Notes: a model not told the origin generated them from the letters alone. Positions 23,339-32,131 are shown, numbered from the stretch's first letter. The stretch: DNA of 64,000 bases from CAINVV01 sp038323575 (GCA_038323575.1 JBBQHB010000014.1:1-64000); one strand, 5' to 3'. A program made the numbers and translations.

Positions 23339-25246
23339 TTAGCGAATCCCCAGCAACTCCAGCAAATGCTCCATCTGCGAAAAGTCTGAAACAACGATAT
23401 CTGCTCCGGCTTTGATCAAACGGGTGCGTTTGTGCGCGTTGAGGCCGTAGCGGCGCTGTTCGTTGCTGGCCACTCCTACAGTGATGCCGTTCCGCTTGCG
23501 TGTTTCGCGGATCTCTACCGGTCCGTCGCCGAAGGTGACGATCTGTCCGGATTCGGTGGTTCCGATCGAATCAAGGATTTTATCCAGCACGATCTTTTTC
23601 GCCTCTTTGTTGATATCGCCGACAGCACCGTAGATCCTGCCTTCGAAGAGGTAATCGTACCCGAGCGCTTGTGCTTCACTTTTCACATCCACTTCGTCAG
23701 TACCACTTGCAAGATATAGTTTTACCCCTGCCTGGTAAAGCCGCATCAAAAAGGGAACTGCATTTTTCAGGGTGAAATCTTCCAGGGCAAGTTCTCCCCG
23801 CTTCAGTTTCTGCTCCCGTTCGTTGACCATCAGCAGCAACTCATCGTTGTAGATCTTCTTGTAGCCGAAAATATCCAGGATTTCATCTTCCGGAACACAG
23901 CCAAACTCTTTGACCAATGCAATCAATCCCTGCATCTGCACCAGTGTTTGAATACCCGTGGTTTTATCAATATACTCGGCAACGCGCGCTGCCACTTTTT
24001 GGTACAGAACCTCATCAGCATCCTTGTAGTTCTTGCCCAGGATAGCCTTGATCATCATCGGGTTCATGATCCCTTCCCAGCCTTCCCGCAAGGTAGAGAT
24101 GGTACCGTCGTGGTCGAAAATGGCATGTTTCGGGTAAATATCTTTGCTAAGAATGGATTGGTCAACAATCTCAATCTCGCTGTTTTCCATGTATTTAGCC
24201 ATCCGAATCTCTTCAGCTAACTCATGGTGGTAGATGAAATCTGATTCCTTGCCAAGGTGTAAAATCTCTGCGGGTGAGGCTGTCCCGGTAGTGAAGAGTT
24301 TTTGAACAGTCACACCTGCCACCAACGCACCAAGTTCTGCTGCAATTTTCATCGGATACCCCGCTGCCAGCGCTGAAGCTGCACCTGCCAGGTAGCTGTC
24401 GCCGGCACCGACGGTGTCAACCTTGGAAATAATCATCAGACCGGAGATTTCAGAAATGCCCGACTGGTCGATGGTCAGTGAACCTTTGCTGCCGCGGGTG
24501 ATAAAGAGTGGCTTTCCGAATTTGGCGAAAAGTGTTTTTGCTGAGGATACCACTTCGGAATAGCGCACCACTTCATCGGGTTTCTTGTTGAGGCCGCACA
24601 AACGGGCAGCTTCGGTATCGTTCATCTTCCTGAGCGTACCATCGTAGAAGTCGTTGAAATTGCGGCTGTCTACGATGAAAAGCTTGTTTGGGAACTGTTT
24701 CACCACCTCAACCAGTCTCTTCTTGAAGTAGTCGATATGAATGCCGGACGGCACCTGCTGGTTGATAATCACCACATCCACCTCAGGAACAGTTTTGACC
24801 AGGTTGGCGATCAGCCGGTCGGCAGTTGCAATGGACAATACATTGTAATTGCCGAAATCGACCCGGTTCAGCTCAAAATCGTCGATATATGGTTTTGCGT
24901 AAGTATGGGTATACCATTCATCTTCCTGGATCAGTAAATTATCGGCGTTGATGCCTGTCGCTTTCATGATGCGGACCATCTCAGCGCCGAATGGGTCAGT
25001 TCCGATCACGCCAAATGCACGGATATCTTTGATCTCCATGGCTGCCAGGTTGTTGGTGACATTGCCGGCACCTCCAAGCGAATAGCGCTGGGTGCGGACG
25101 GGCCGGGTAGCCTGGTTGGTTTCGACGGATATTTCACTCATCGCCTCATCAACAAACCAGTAGGCATCCAGGCAGAAATCGCCGACTACGGCGATCTTTA
25201 CTCCGTTGATGTCAGTCAATAGTTTTTGTAGTTGATTGAATTCCAT
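23339..25246 (-). CDS. PfkB-family sugar kinase fused to HAD phosphatase
   Basis: A 635-residue bifunctional protein. Residues about 1-330 are a PfkB/ribokinase-fold kinase closest in style to the kinase domain of HldE/RfaE: GDFCLDAYWFVDE, SLGGAGNVTNNLAAM, and the anion-hole motif VDTVGAGDSYLAGAA near residue 280. Residues about 370-635 are a HAD hydrolase: nucleophile motif IFDHDGTISTLREGWE, YLASGTDE as motif II, and VTFGDGPVEIRETR as motif IV. The nucleotidyltransferase half of true HldE is absent. It is the last gene of a ROK-SIS-MFS-PfkB/HAD operon. A kinase and phosphatase in one chain suggests phosphorylation at one position and removal at another, as in heptose activation; the sugar is unknown. 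Confidence 0.85.
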   Translation of the reverse strand: MEFNQLQKLLTDINGVKIAVVGDFCLDAYWFVDEAMSEISVETNQATRPVRTQRYSLGGAGNVTNNLAAMEIKDIRAFGVIGTDPFGAEMVRIMKATGINADNLLIQEDEWYTHTYAKPYIDDFELNRVDFGNYNVLSIATADRLIANLVKTVPEVDVVIINQQVPSGIHIDYFKKRLVEVVKQFPNKLFIVDSRNFNDFYDGTLRKMNDTEAARLCGLNKKPDEVVRYSEVVSSAKTLFAKFGKPLFITRGSKGSLTIDQSGISEISGLMIISKVDTVGAGDSYLAGAASALAAGYPMKIAAELGALVAGVTVQKLFTTGTASPAEILHLGKESDFIYHHELAEEIRMAKYMENSEIEIVDQSILSKDIYPKHAIFDHDGTISTLREGWEGIMNPMMIKAILGKNYKDADEVLYQKVAARVAEYIDKTTGIQTLVQMQGLIALVKEFGCVPEDEILDIFGYKKIYNDELLLMVNEREQKLKRGELALEDFTLKNAVPFLMRLYQAGVKLYLASGTDEVDVKSEAQALGYDYLFEGRIYGAVGDINKEAKKIVLDKILDSIGTTESGQIVTFGDGPVEIRETRKRNGITVGVASNEQRRYGLNAHKRTRLIKAGADIVVSDFSQMEHLLELLGIR

Positions 25247-25253
25247 ATATTAA

Positions 25254-25370
25254 AAAGTGTTTGAATTGTTTAAAGTGTTTAAAGTGTTTGAAAAGTTTGA
25301 AGGGTTTATAATTTTTGAAATGTTGGGAGTCCGAAACTTTTCAAACATTATAAACTTTTCAAACTTAATA
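25254..25370. repeat. GTTTAAAGT-type degenerate repeats
   Basis: Imperfect tandem units (GTGTTTGAATT, GTTTAAAGT, GTTTGAAAA) and a direct repeat of AAACTTTTCAAAC fill the gap between the MFS gene and the PfkB-HAD gene. A related short stretch lies at 62891-62931. No terminator hairpin is evident, so the operon may read through. Confidence 0.6.
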
Positions 25371-25406
25371 AACCATGAGGTTTTCTTTCCCTGCTTATGA
25401 AAAGCA

Positions 25407-26558
25407 TCAACTTTTCCGGACGTAATAGGCTACCCAAAGTATGTATAGCATACATGCCCCAACGACCGAAATACTTACCAACGGACCGAAAGTCGTACTA
25501 ACGAATCCCATTACCAGCGGAATAACAGCACCTCCGGATACTGCCATGATCAGCAATCCTGAAATCTCATTGGAACGGTCAGGCATTTTAGCCAAAGCCA
25601 GTGAAAAAATAATCGGGAACATGTTTCCGGCTCCCAGTCCGATAATCATGACGGAAACAAAAGCAACGATGAGGCTCGGGGCAAAAAATACGCCCAGGAT
25701 GCCAACAAGGGCCAAAAGTGTGGTGAGAAGCAGGAAAACCTTTGGTTTGATCCAGTTTAAGATAATGGCACCAAGAAAACGGGAGATGGTTTCGCCGGCA
25801 AAGAACCAGCTGATTCCGATAACCGCTTTGTCAAGCGATATCCCGTATTTTGCGATTAAGACGTTGGCAATATTGGTGTTGATGGCAACTTCAGATCCTA
25901 CGATCAGGAAGATGGAGAGCGCCATAAAAGCGACAAACCGGTTGTTGAGTAATTTGAAGCAGGAGGAAAAAGTGGCAGGTTTGCGATCCGGTTTTGATTC
26001 CGTGATCGGCGTCATGGAAAGCCAAAGAGCCGCCAGCAAAGAGGTAATACCATAAACTGCGAATACGAGTTTCCAGTTTCCGAAGTGCGATGCCATGAAC
26101 GAGGCAATCAACGGCCCCGAAAAGGAGATAATGGCCTTAACGAACTGGGAAGTACTCATGTAAGATGCCAGTTTATCGCCGGGAGAAACGTCCTGCAGCA
26201 ACGGATTTGCCGAGACCTGGATCACCGTATTTCCTATTCCGAGCAGGATAAATGAGGCAAACATCATGGGGAAAGAGTAATGCAAAAATGGAAGGCCCAG
26301 ACCTATTGCCTGCAACACCATCCCGATATTCAGCATATTCCGTTTGCCGTATTTATCCTGAAGGACTCCTACCGGAACTGAAAGGACAAAGAACCAAAGC
26401 AGTACCATCATTGGCAGGAACTGGGCTATAAAGTCAGTTAACTGAAAGTCCTGCTTGACATATCCCGTTGCCACACCGATGATGTCAATGAAACCCATCA
26501 CCACAAAGGAAAGGAACACCGGCAGTAATTTTGAAAGACCGATTTTTGAACTAGTCAT
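25407..26558 (-). CDS. MFS sugar permease (FucP/NagP-like)
   Basis: A 383-residue major facilitator with about 12 transmembrane segments. Features of the fucose/glucose-galactose permease branch are an N-terminal half with GFIDIIGVATGYVKQDF, PVGVLQDKYGKRN (the loop 2-3 motif) and SANPLLQD, and later ISWFFAGETISRFLGA and GLGAGNMFPIIFSLAL. It lies within an operon of sugar-phosphate enzymes, between the SIS isomerase and PfkB-HAD genes. It probably brings in the sugar those enzymes process, likely by proton symport, which is inferred from family. The 73-base gap to the SIS gene contains GAAAAAT-type simple repeats. Confidence 0.88.
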   Translation of the reverse strand: MTSSKIGLSKLLPVFLSFVVMGFIDIIGVATGYVKQDFQLTDFIAQFLPMMVLLWFFVLSVPVGVLQDKYGKRNMLNIGMVLQAIGLGLPFLHYSFPMMFASFILLGIGNTVIQVSANPLLQDVSPGDKLASYMSTSQFVKAIISFSGPLIASFMASHFGNWKLVFAVYGITSLLAALWLSMTPITESKPDRKPATFSSCFKLLNNRFVAFMALSIFLIVGSEVAINTNIANVLIAKYGISLDKAVIGISWFFAGETISRFLGAIILNWIKPKVFLLLTTLLALVGILGVFFAPSLIVAFVSVMIIGLGAGNMFPIIFSLALAKMPDRSNEISGLLIMAVSGGAVIPLVMGFVSTTFGPLVSISVVGACMLYILWVAYYVRKS

Positions 26559-26631
26559 ACTTTAAGATTTATTGGTTAATTAGCTGTTAATTATTTAATG
26601 AAAAATGAAAAATGGAAAATGAAAAATTTGG

Positions 26632-27279
26632 TTAACCCTTATTTCCGAAAAAATGGTGCTCTACTGCCAGGCAGAGCAAATGATAGACCGGCAGGTGAAG
26701 TTCCTGAACCATAAAAGTGCGCCTTCCGGGTACGTTGATCAACGTATCGCAAAAATCTTTCATTTTGCCGCCGGTTTCGCCCGTCAGACCTATCACCTTC
26801 AGATTCATGGCTTTGGCCACCGTGCAGGCATCCAGCACATTTTGGGAATTACCTGAACTGCTGATTCCGATCAGGATATCGTTGGGTTTGCCATAACCGA
26901 CCACCTGCTGGGCAAATACGATGTCTCCGCCGATGTCGTTGGCAACTGCTGTGATCAGGGCGGTATGGGCCGTCAGTGAAATGGCAGGCAGTCCCTGCTG
27001 GAGGTGCATGGCCAGGTAGCTTCCCCTTTCGGGCGAGATTGCAGCCAGTTTTTCCTGTAATTCAGTATTGACAGGTCTTTTTAATTCGAAGCTTTTCATC
27101 AGTTCACCGACGATGTGCTCCGAATCGGAGCAACTTCCGCCATTACCGCAAACCAACACCTTTCCTCCGTTTTCATAGCAGGCTATCAGTTGATTGCACG
27201 CCTCTTCTATGGCAGGTTTCACGGTAGTTAATACAGGAAATCGTTTGCAAAGCTGATCGATTAATGCTGATTGTTCCAT
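26632..27279 (-). CDS. SIS-domain sugar-phosphate isomerase, GmhA-like
   Basis: A 215-residue cytoplasmic SIS protein resembling GmhA, which isomerises sedoheptulose 7-phosphate to D-glycero-manno-heptose 7-phosphate. Diagnostic stretches are GGKVLVCGNGGSCSDSEHIVGEL (near residue 38, phosphate-binding loop), ALITAVANDIGGDIVFAQQV and DILIGISSSGNSQNVLDAC. Compared with classic GmhA it has a slightly longer helical insert (PVNTELQEKLAAISPERGSY) before the active-site loop. It sits between the ROK kinase (9-base gap) and the MFS permease. With the HldE-like kinase and HAD downstream, three of the four activities of heptose activation are represented, yet with a permease and no nucleotidyltransferase. 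Confidence 0.83.
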   Translation of the reverse strand: MEQSALIDQLCKRFPVLTTVKPAIEEACNQLIACYENGGKVLVCGNGGSCSDSEHIVGELMKSFELKRPVNTELQEKLAAISPERGSYLAMHLQQGLPAISLTAHTALITAVANDIGGDIVFAQQVVGYGKPNDILIGISSSGNSQNVLDACTVAKAMNLKVIGLTGETGGKMKDFCDTLINVPGRRTFMVQELHLPVYHLLCLAVEHHFFGNKG

Positions 27280-27288
27280 CCTGGTATA

Positions 27289-28269
27289 TTAAAACTTATT
27301 TTCGTAGATCGCTACACAAAGTGCGGCATAATCGCCAATGGTATCCCCAAGGAGAGCCGGTACGATTTTGCATACCTTCATCGAAAGCGGAATGGCTTCC
27401 TGTTCCAGTATTCGGTCGATGTGCGGCCGGAAGAGATTTTCGTTACGTGCGTAAATACTTCCGATTACGATGCACTGCGGATTGAGTACATCGACGAGTA
27501 TGGCAAGTCCACGGCCCAGGTATTCACCCGAGATGCGGATAATTTCGAGCGCCGCTTCATCACCTTTCTGCGCTGCAACGGCAACCGATTTGGCATCGAG
27601 ATTTTCGGCCAATTCAGCGGTAGGACAGAACCCTACCGGGATGTTGTTCTCCAGTCTTTTGAGCACGACGGTTTTAGCCAACTGAGCGATTCCGCCGCCT
27701 GAGCAGAAACCCTCGAAGGAGCCTGCTTTCCCAAACCCCACAGGACCGGTTTCAGCCAGCCGCATGTGGCCGACTTCGCCGCCGAGATCGTTGGTGCCGG
27801 CATATAAATTGCCGTTTAAGATGAGCCCGGATCCCATGCCTGTGCCGAAAGTCAGGAAGATCATGTTGCGGGTGCCTTTACCTGCCCCCATCAGCCATTC
27901 TGCCAAAGCGCAGGCATTGGCATCATTCTGGATGGCAGCGGGAACACCGTAGGCATCCTGGAAAATTTTGACGATGGGCACATTGTCCCAGCCCGGAAGG
28001 TTTGGGGGTGAGTAAATTTCGCCTTTGACAGAATCCAGCGGACCGCCGCAACTGATACCGATCCTTTTGAGGCTGCTTTTCGGAAATTCAAGCAACAGGC
28101 TGTCGATGTGAGTCTTAAATTCTTCCAGGATTTTCTCCCAGCCGCGTTCTGTCCGGGTTTCAAAAAATATTTTTCGGAGTATGGTAAAATGCTCATTGCC
28201 GATTACAACGGCGCATTTGGTCCCGCCTATATCGAGACCGATGTAAAAATTTTCGGAGTTATCGTCCAT
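27289..28269 (-). CDS. ROK-family sugar kinase
   Basis: A 326-residue ROK protein without an N-terminal helix-turn-helix, so an enzyme rather than a repressor. The ATP loop is FYIGLDIGGTKCAVV at the N-terminus; the sugar-binding and catalytic region reads ISCGGPLD, IQNDANACALAEW and TFGTGMGSGLILNG, with the catalytic Asp in NDANA. The usual zinc site CxCGxxGCxE is degenerate here: GHMRLAETGPVGFGKAGSFE has the His and Glu but not the cysteines. ROK kinases phosphorylate glucose, fructose, ManNAc or allose. It is the first gene of the operon, with a -7 element about 80 bases upstream. The substrate is not assignable. Confidence 0.88.
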   Translation of the reverse strand: MDDNSENFYIGLDIGGTKCAVVIGNEHFTILRKIFFETRTERGWEKILEEFKTHIDSLLLEFPKSSLKRIGISCGGPLDSVKGEIYSPPNLPGWDNVPIVKIFQDAYGVPAAIQNDANACALAEWLMGAGKGTRNMIFLTFGTGMGSGLILNGNLYAGTNDLGGEVGHMRLAETGPVGFGKAGSFEGFCSGGGIAQLAKTVVLKRLENNIPVGFCPTAELAENLDAKSVAVAAQKGDEAALEIIRISGEYLGRGLAILVDVLNPQCIVIGSIYARNENLFRPHIDRILEQEAIPLSMKVCKIVPALLGDTIGDYAALCVAIYENKF

Positions 28270-28348
28270 ATATAGTTATCGTTACTATCCTGATTGACAG
28301 AATTTATAGAATTTTCCGAATGACCGGAGTAGTAAGTGATTTGTATTT

Positions 28349-28356
28349 CAAAAGTA
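28349..28356 (-). promoter_or_regulatory. -7 element of the ROK-SIS-MFS-PfkB/HAD operon
   Basis: The minus strand reads TACTTTTG, an exact TAnnTTTG match about 80 bases before the ROK start. The rest of the 28270-28518 gap is AT-rich with no other clear signal. Confidence 0.4.
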
Positions 28357-28518
28357 ATTTTTTTCAATCATTTTCTTTGTGACAGGATAGGATTCGTTTT
28401 ATATAGAAAAATTCTAAATAAAAATTCAAAGGTATGGAATTCCTCTGTTTTTGATTGTTTTCGAGTTTGCTGAAGATGAAGAAATTTTAGATTGTAGTTT
28501 TTTTTCTTTATATTTATT

Positions 28519-28552
28519 ATTCACCACATTAGGCACAATAGGTCACATAGGA
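28519..28552. repeat. Left inverted flank of GxxExxY gene
   Basis: Begins ATTCACCACA and contains three imperfect 9-nt units (CACATTAGG, CACAATAGG, TCACATAGG). The right flank at 28981-29011 is its imperfect inverse, so the two resemble terminal inverted repeats around the gene. Confidence 0.7.
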
Positions 28553-28569
28553 TTTACGAGATTATCAAA

Positions 28570-28983
28570 ATGACTCAGAAATACATCAACGAATTAACCT
28601 ATGCCATTATAGGAGCAGCTATTGAGGTTCATAAGGAACTTGGGCCCGGATTACTTGAAAGTATCTATGAAAGATGTCTGGCTCATCTGCTCAAAGAAAA
28701 AGGACTTAATGTTGTTTCTCAACAAAGAATCCCTCTGGTCTTTAGGGGTTTGTATCTTGATTGTGAACTTCGCTTTGACTTGTTGGTTGATAGTCTGATA
28801 ATTGTTGAAGTTAAAGCAATTGATGGAATCTTACCTGTACATGAGGCCCAATTGTTGACTTACATGAAATTGCTCGAAAAACCCAAAGGAATATTGTTCA
28901 ACTTCAACTGCATAAATATTTTTAAAGAAGGTCAAAAGACAATGGTAAACGAATTATTTTCCCAATTATCATCGGGCTTCTAA
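28570..28983 (+). CDS. GxxExxY-family protein
   Basis: A 137-residue soluble protein of the GxxExxY family. The name motif is visible as GPGLLESIYERCL (G-x-x-E-x-x-Y) at about residue 26, preceded by ELTYAIIGAAIEVHKELG, and the PDDEXK-nuclease-like core ELRFDLLVDSLIIVEVKAID is present near residue 70. The family is widespread, often multi-copy, of undemonstrated function, and looks like a small nuclease-fold protein. The gene is tightly enclosed by imperfect inverted repeat-rich sequences that end within a few bases of the stop, suggesting it moves as a cassette. It has no functional link to the flanking sugar genes. Confidence 0.88.
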   Translation: MTQKYINELTYAIIGAAIEVHKELGPGLLESIYERCLAHLLKEKGLNVVSQQRIPLVFRGLYLDCELRFDLLVDSLIIVEVKAIDGILPVHEAQLLTYMKLLEKPKGILFNFNCINIFKEGQKTMVNELFSQLSSGF

Positions 28984-29011
28984 TGTGTTCTATGTGTCTA
29001 TTGTGGTGAAT
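28981..29011. repeat. Right inverted flank of GxxExxY gene
   Basis: Reverse complement reads ATTCACCACAATAGACACAT and on, matching the left flank's ATTCACCACA and its CACAATAGG units. It overlaps the TAA stop of the GxxExxY gene. Confidence 0.7.
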
Positions 29012-29039
29012 TTTCTCAAAATTATTTTCCGATAATCCT

Positions 29040-29047
29040 TACCTTTG
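29040..29047 (+). promoter_or_regulatory. -7 element of the GH2 gene
   Basis: TACCTTTG, an exact TAnnTTTG match. Transcription would start near 29054, before the ATG at 29080 and close to the alternative ATG at 29059, favouring the inner start. Confidence 0.45.
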
Positions 29048-29079
29048 AACAGGATACAATGCTACAAAATATTACTACC

Positions 29080-31755
29080 ATGAAGAATAAAATATCATCA
29101 AGGCTTTCGCAACGAATTGCTTTGTTCTCACTCATTGCAATGACAATCACGATGGTCTCCTGCAAGCCGCCAAAAGTTGAGGAGAAACTTCTTTCGGACA
29201 ACTGGTCCATCATTTCATCCAACCAAGTACCTCTTACAGGAATAGCATTGACCACCACGAATGATTTTGACCAGTCGAAATGGGTCAAAGCAAAGGTTCC
29301 CACTACCGTGATGGGTGCCCTGGTTGAGGCCGAAATAATTAAAAATCCCTTTTTCGGGAAGAACCTGGAGAATATTCCCAAAGATCAATTCCAGGATCCC
29401 TGGTGGTTCAGAACGACTTTTGATCTGGCAAATTATAATCCCGGCAAGGAAGCAGCCCGCCTGCTGCTCGACGGGATCAATTACAGGGCCAATATCTGGC
29501 TGAACGGGTCGCAGGTTGGCTCAAAAGACTCAATATACGGCGCATTCAACCGGTTTGATCTGAATATATCCAAATATGCCAAAGCAAAGGGCAACCTGCT
29601 CGCTATTGAGATTTACCCCCCGAAGCCACGTGATTTTTACATGGGATTTGTCGACTGGGCGCCGACACCGCCCGATAATTACATGGGAATATTCCGCGAA
29701 GTCCATATCAAAAGAACCGGCAAGGTTTCGATGGACAAGATTTTTGTGGCTCCCGACGTGGATCTGGCTACCCTTAAAAGTGCAACATTAACCGTAAGTG
29801 CAGAAATAACCAACTATGGGGATGAGACGAAACAGGTTAATGTAAGCGGAGAGGTAGAGAATATTTCTTTCAGCTCAGACTTCCCGGTTAATGCCGGCGA
29901 AACAAAACCTGTGAAATTTGATCTCAAAGTAGAAAATCCCCGTCTTTGGTGGCCCAGCGGTCTTGGCAAAGCGGAAATGTACGATTTGAAAATGGAGCTG
30001 AAAGATGGCAACCGTCTGGCAGACCAACAGTCGGCCCGTTTCGGGATCCGCAAGATTGAGACCTATCTCACCAAAGACACAGTTCGGGGATACAAGGTAA
30101 ACGGACGTGAAGTTTTAATCAAGAGCGGCGGATGGGTGGATGATCTTTTCCTTCGGTACATGCCCGAAAAAGATGCGGCACAGATCCGCCTGGTCAAAGA
30201 GATGAACATGAACTCTATCCGCTTCGAAGGGATATGGGGTAACAACCACCACATTTTTGACCTTTGCGACGAAAACGGGATCCTGATGCTGGTGGGATGG
30301 AGCTGCCAGTGGGAATGGCCCGACTACCTGGGTCTGGAGATGAAAGTAAATCCGGATGATGCCAATCTGTCCATTGCTGAAGGAGTGGAAATGAACGGTG
30401 TTAAACTTTCCTTGAAGGAGATGGATTTGCTAACCGGATACCTGAAGAGCCAGGTTACCTGGCTGCGGAATCACCCCTCCATCCTGACCTGGGCTACCGG
30501 AAGTGATGCCTATCCCAAAACTGAATTGGAAGCAAAATACATGGATGTGCTGAAAAAGTATGATACTACCCGGCCATTACTTATTTCATCAGGTAATTTC
30601 AAAAGTGCTATATCAGGACCTTCCGGGATGAAAATGAACGGACCTTATGAATATGTGCCTCCGGTTTACTGGTACGAAGATAAAAAACTGGGAGGAGCCT
30701 TCGGATTTAATTCAGAAACCGGACCCGGTCCGCAGATTCCGCCGATCTGGTGTATCAAACAGATGATGCCGGCTGAAAAACTGTGGCCTCCGCTAAATGA
30801 TAACTGGGACTGGCACTCAGGCAGAAAGGATTTCAGCAGCGTGAAAGTTTACCTGACAGCGCTGAATAACCGTTACGGTGAACCAAAAAATCTGGAAGAA
30901 CTGGCGCTGAAGGCTCAATTGATGAATTACGAAGCCATCCGCCCGATGTTTGAGGCATTCGTGGTAAATAAACCCGTAACCACCGGGGTAGTTCAGTGGA
31001 TGCTTAATTCGCCCTGGCCGGAGTTCTACTGGCAGTTGTACGATTATTCCCTGATGCCTACCGGCGCCTTGTACGGAACCAAAAAAGCCTGTCAGCCGCT
31101 GAACCTGATGTACAATTATTTCGACAAAAAGGTGTATGTCAGCAACGATGCCCGTGGAGCAATTGAGAATTTTGATGCAGAAATTTCGCTGTGGAATCTC
31201 AAATCCGAGAAGATATTCGGGCAATCGGTGAAAGTTTCTTTGGCTGAAAATCTCACCAAAATGCTAAGTGACTTGCCTGCATTAAAAGGAGATCACGAAG
31301 TATATTTCCTTGATTTGAAACTAAGGAATCCTTCCGGTGAAATAGTAGCTGACAATTTTTACTGGCTGGCTACACAATCTGACCTGATGGACTGGAAGAA
31401 ATCGGTCTGGTTTTATACGCCGCAAAAAGAGTTTGCTGATTTCAAAAAACTGAACGATTTGACTCCCGTAAAACCTGAAGTAACCAAAGAACAATCAACA
31501 GAAGGGGAGGAGGGGGTAATCACTTTGACCTTCAAAAATCCTGGTAAGGCCATCTCTTTCTTTACCGAGGCCGTGCTGGAGAAGAAGGCTTCCGGGCAAC
31601 CGGTATTACCGCAGTTCCTGAGCGACAACTATATATCACTTTTGCCCGGGGAGACTAAAAAGGTAGTGATCAGGTACCACCTGAAAGACCTGGCAGGCGA
31701 TCAACCGGTGGTTAAAATCCAGGGGATTAACCTTCCCGGCAGGATTGAGCTGTGA
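29080..31755 (+). CDS. GH2 exo-beta-D-glucosaminidase-type lipoprotein
   Basis: An 891-residue GH2 enzyme. The start at 29080 gives a lipoprotein signal (FSLIAMTITMVSCKPP), so it is anchored in a membrane. Order: sugar-binding beta-sandwich (LLDGINYRANIWLNG), immunoglobulin-like domain (about 210-320), TIM barrel (about 320-620) and C-terminal beta domains. The barrel has the pattern of exo-beta-D-glucosaminidases (CsxA type): acid/base Asp476 in WATGSDAYP and nucleophile Glu546 in NSETGPGP, 70 residues apart. Most GH2 enzymes use Glu for the acid, so this supports glucosamine-type or related substrates. It could alternatively be a mannosylglycoprotein-type enzyme. An ATG at 29059 is also in frame. 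Confidence 0.85.
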   Translation: MKNKISSRLSQRIALFSLIAMTITMVSCKPPKVEEKLLSDNWSIISSNQVPLTGIALTTTNDFDQSKWVKAKVPTTVMGALVEAEIIKNPFFGKNLENIPKDQFQDPWWFRTTFDLANYNPGKEAARLLLDGINYRANIWLNGSQVGSKDSIYGAFNRFDLNISKYAKAKGNLLAIEIYPPKPRDFYMGFVDWAPTPPDNYMGIFREVHIKRTGKVSMDKIFVAPDVDLATLKSATLTVSAEITNYGDETKQVNVSGEVENISFSSDFPVNAGETKPVKFDLKVENPRLWWPSGLGKAEMYDLKMELKDGNRLADQQSARFGIRKIETYLTKDTVRGYKVNGREVLIKSGGWVDDLFLRYMPEKDAAQIRLVKEMNMNSIRFEGIWGNNHHIFDLCDENGILMLVGWSCQWEWPDYLGLEMKVNPDDANLSIAEGVEMNGVKLSLKEMDLLTGYLKSQVTWLRNHPSILTWATGSDAYPKTELEAKYMDVLKKYDTTRPLLISSGNFKSAISGPSGMKMNGPYEYVPPVYWYEDKKLGGAFGFNSETGPGPQIPPIWCIKQMMPAEKLWPPLNDNWDWHSGRKDFSSVKVYLTALNNRYGEPKNLEELALKAQLMNYEAIRPMFEAFVVNKPVTTGVVQWMLNSPWPEFYWQLYDYSLMPTGALYGTKKACQPLNLMYNYFDKKVYVSNDARGAIENFDAEISLWNLKSEKIFGQSVKVSLAENLTKMLSDLPALKGDHEVYFLDLKLRNPSGEIVADNFYWLATQSDLMDWKKSVWFYTPQKEFADFKKLNDLTPVKPEVTKEQSTEGEEGVITLTFKNPGKAISFFTEAVLEKKASGQPVLPQFLSDNYISLLPGETKKVVIRYHLKDLAGDQPVVKIQGINLPGRIEL

Positions 31756-31771
31756 TGTTTTAGTTACACAG

Positions 31772-31787
31772 TCCCGCACGTGCGGGA
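31772..31787. repeat. 16-nt palindrome after GH2 gene
   Basis: TCCCGCACGTGCGGGA, a perfect palindrome 17 bases after the stop, followed by CAGCGAAGCTCAGTG. It could form a stable hairpin but lacks a T-run, so a terminator role is uncertain. Confidence 0.5.
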
Positions 31788-31889
31788 TCACAGCGAAGCT
31801 CAGTGTTTCTCAGAGTAAAACAATCACATGCACAGATAACTGCAATACTCCCTTCCTTCGGAATAACAAGTTATTGAGATAATTTTTCG

Positions 31890-31897
31890 TATCTTTG
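31890..31897 (+). promoter_or_regulatory. -7 element of the VapBC-like pair
   Basis: TATCTTTG, an exact TAnnTTTG match, about 28 bases before the antitoxin ATG at 31925. It argues against the longer frame starting at 31895. Confidence 0.5.
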
Positions 31898-31924
31898 GTA
31901 TTGATAAAATCTAAGACTTGCGTG

Positions 31925-32131
31925 ATGACAGATATTCAGTTATATACAAAATTATCAAATTTGCCCGCTAATTTGAAGAGTGAAGTAGCTGATTTTATTG
32001 ATTTTATGAAATTCAAATCAGAGAAGAACTCACTCAAGATAAAAAGAAGAATTGCAGGGAAAGCGAAAGGAATGATTTCAATGAAAGAAAACTTTGATGA
32101 CCCTGTAGAAGGCTTTAAAGAATATATGTAA
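31925..32131 (+). CDS. DUF2281/VapB-like antitoxin
   Basis: A 68-residue protein (MTDIQLYTKLSNLPANLKSEVADFIDFMKFK...). The opening, a short helix then LPxxLKxEVxDFIDFM, is the DUF2281 pattern of antitoxins that accompany PIN-domain toxins. The basic middle (KIKRRIAGKAKGMI) and acidic end (ENFDDPVEGFKEYM) fit a toxin-wrapping tail. The stop overlaps the toxin start by one base (TAATG). It is expected to bind the toxin and the promoter for autoregulation, as in other type II systems; no operator palindrome was clear. Confidence 0.82.
   Translation: MTDIQLYTKLSNLPANLKSEVADFIDFMKFKSEKNSLKIKRRIAGKAKGMISMKENFDDPVEGFKEYM

Noticed and set aside
25441..26055. 204-codon plus-strand frame inside the MFS gene
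   Set aside because: Antisense shadow of the permease; no domain, no promoter.
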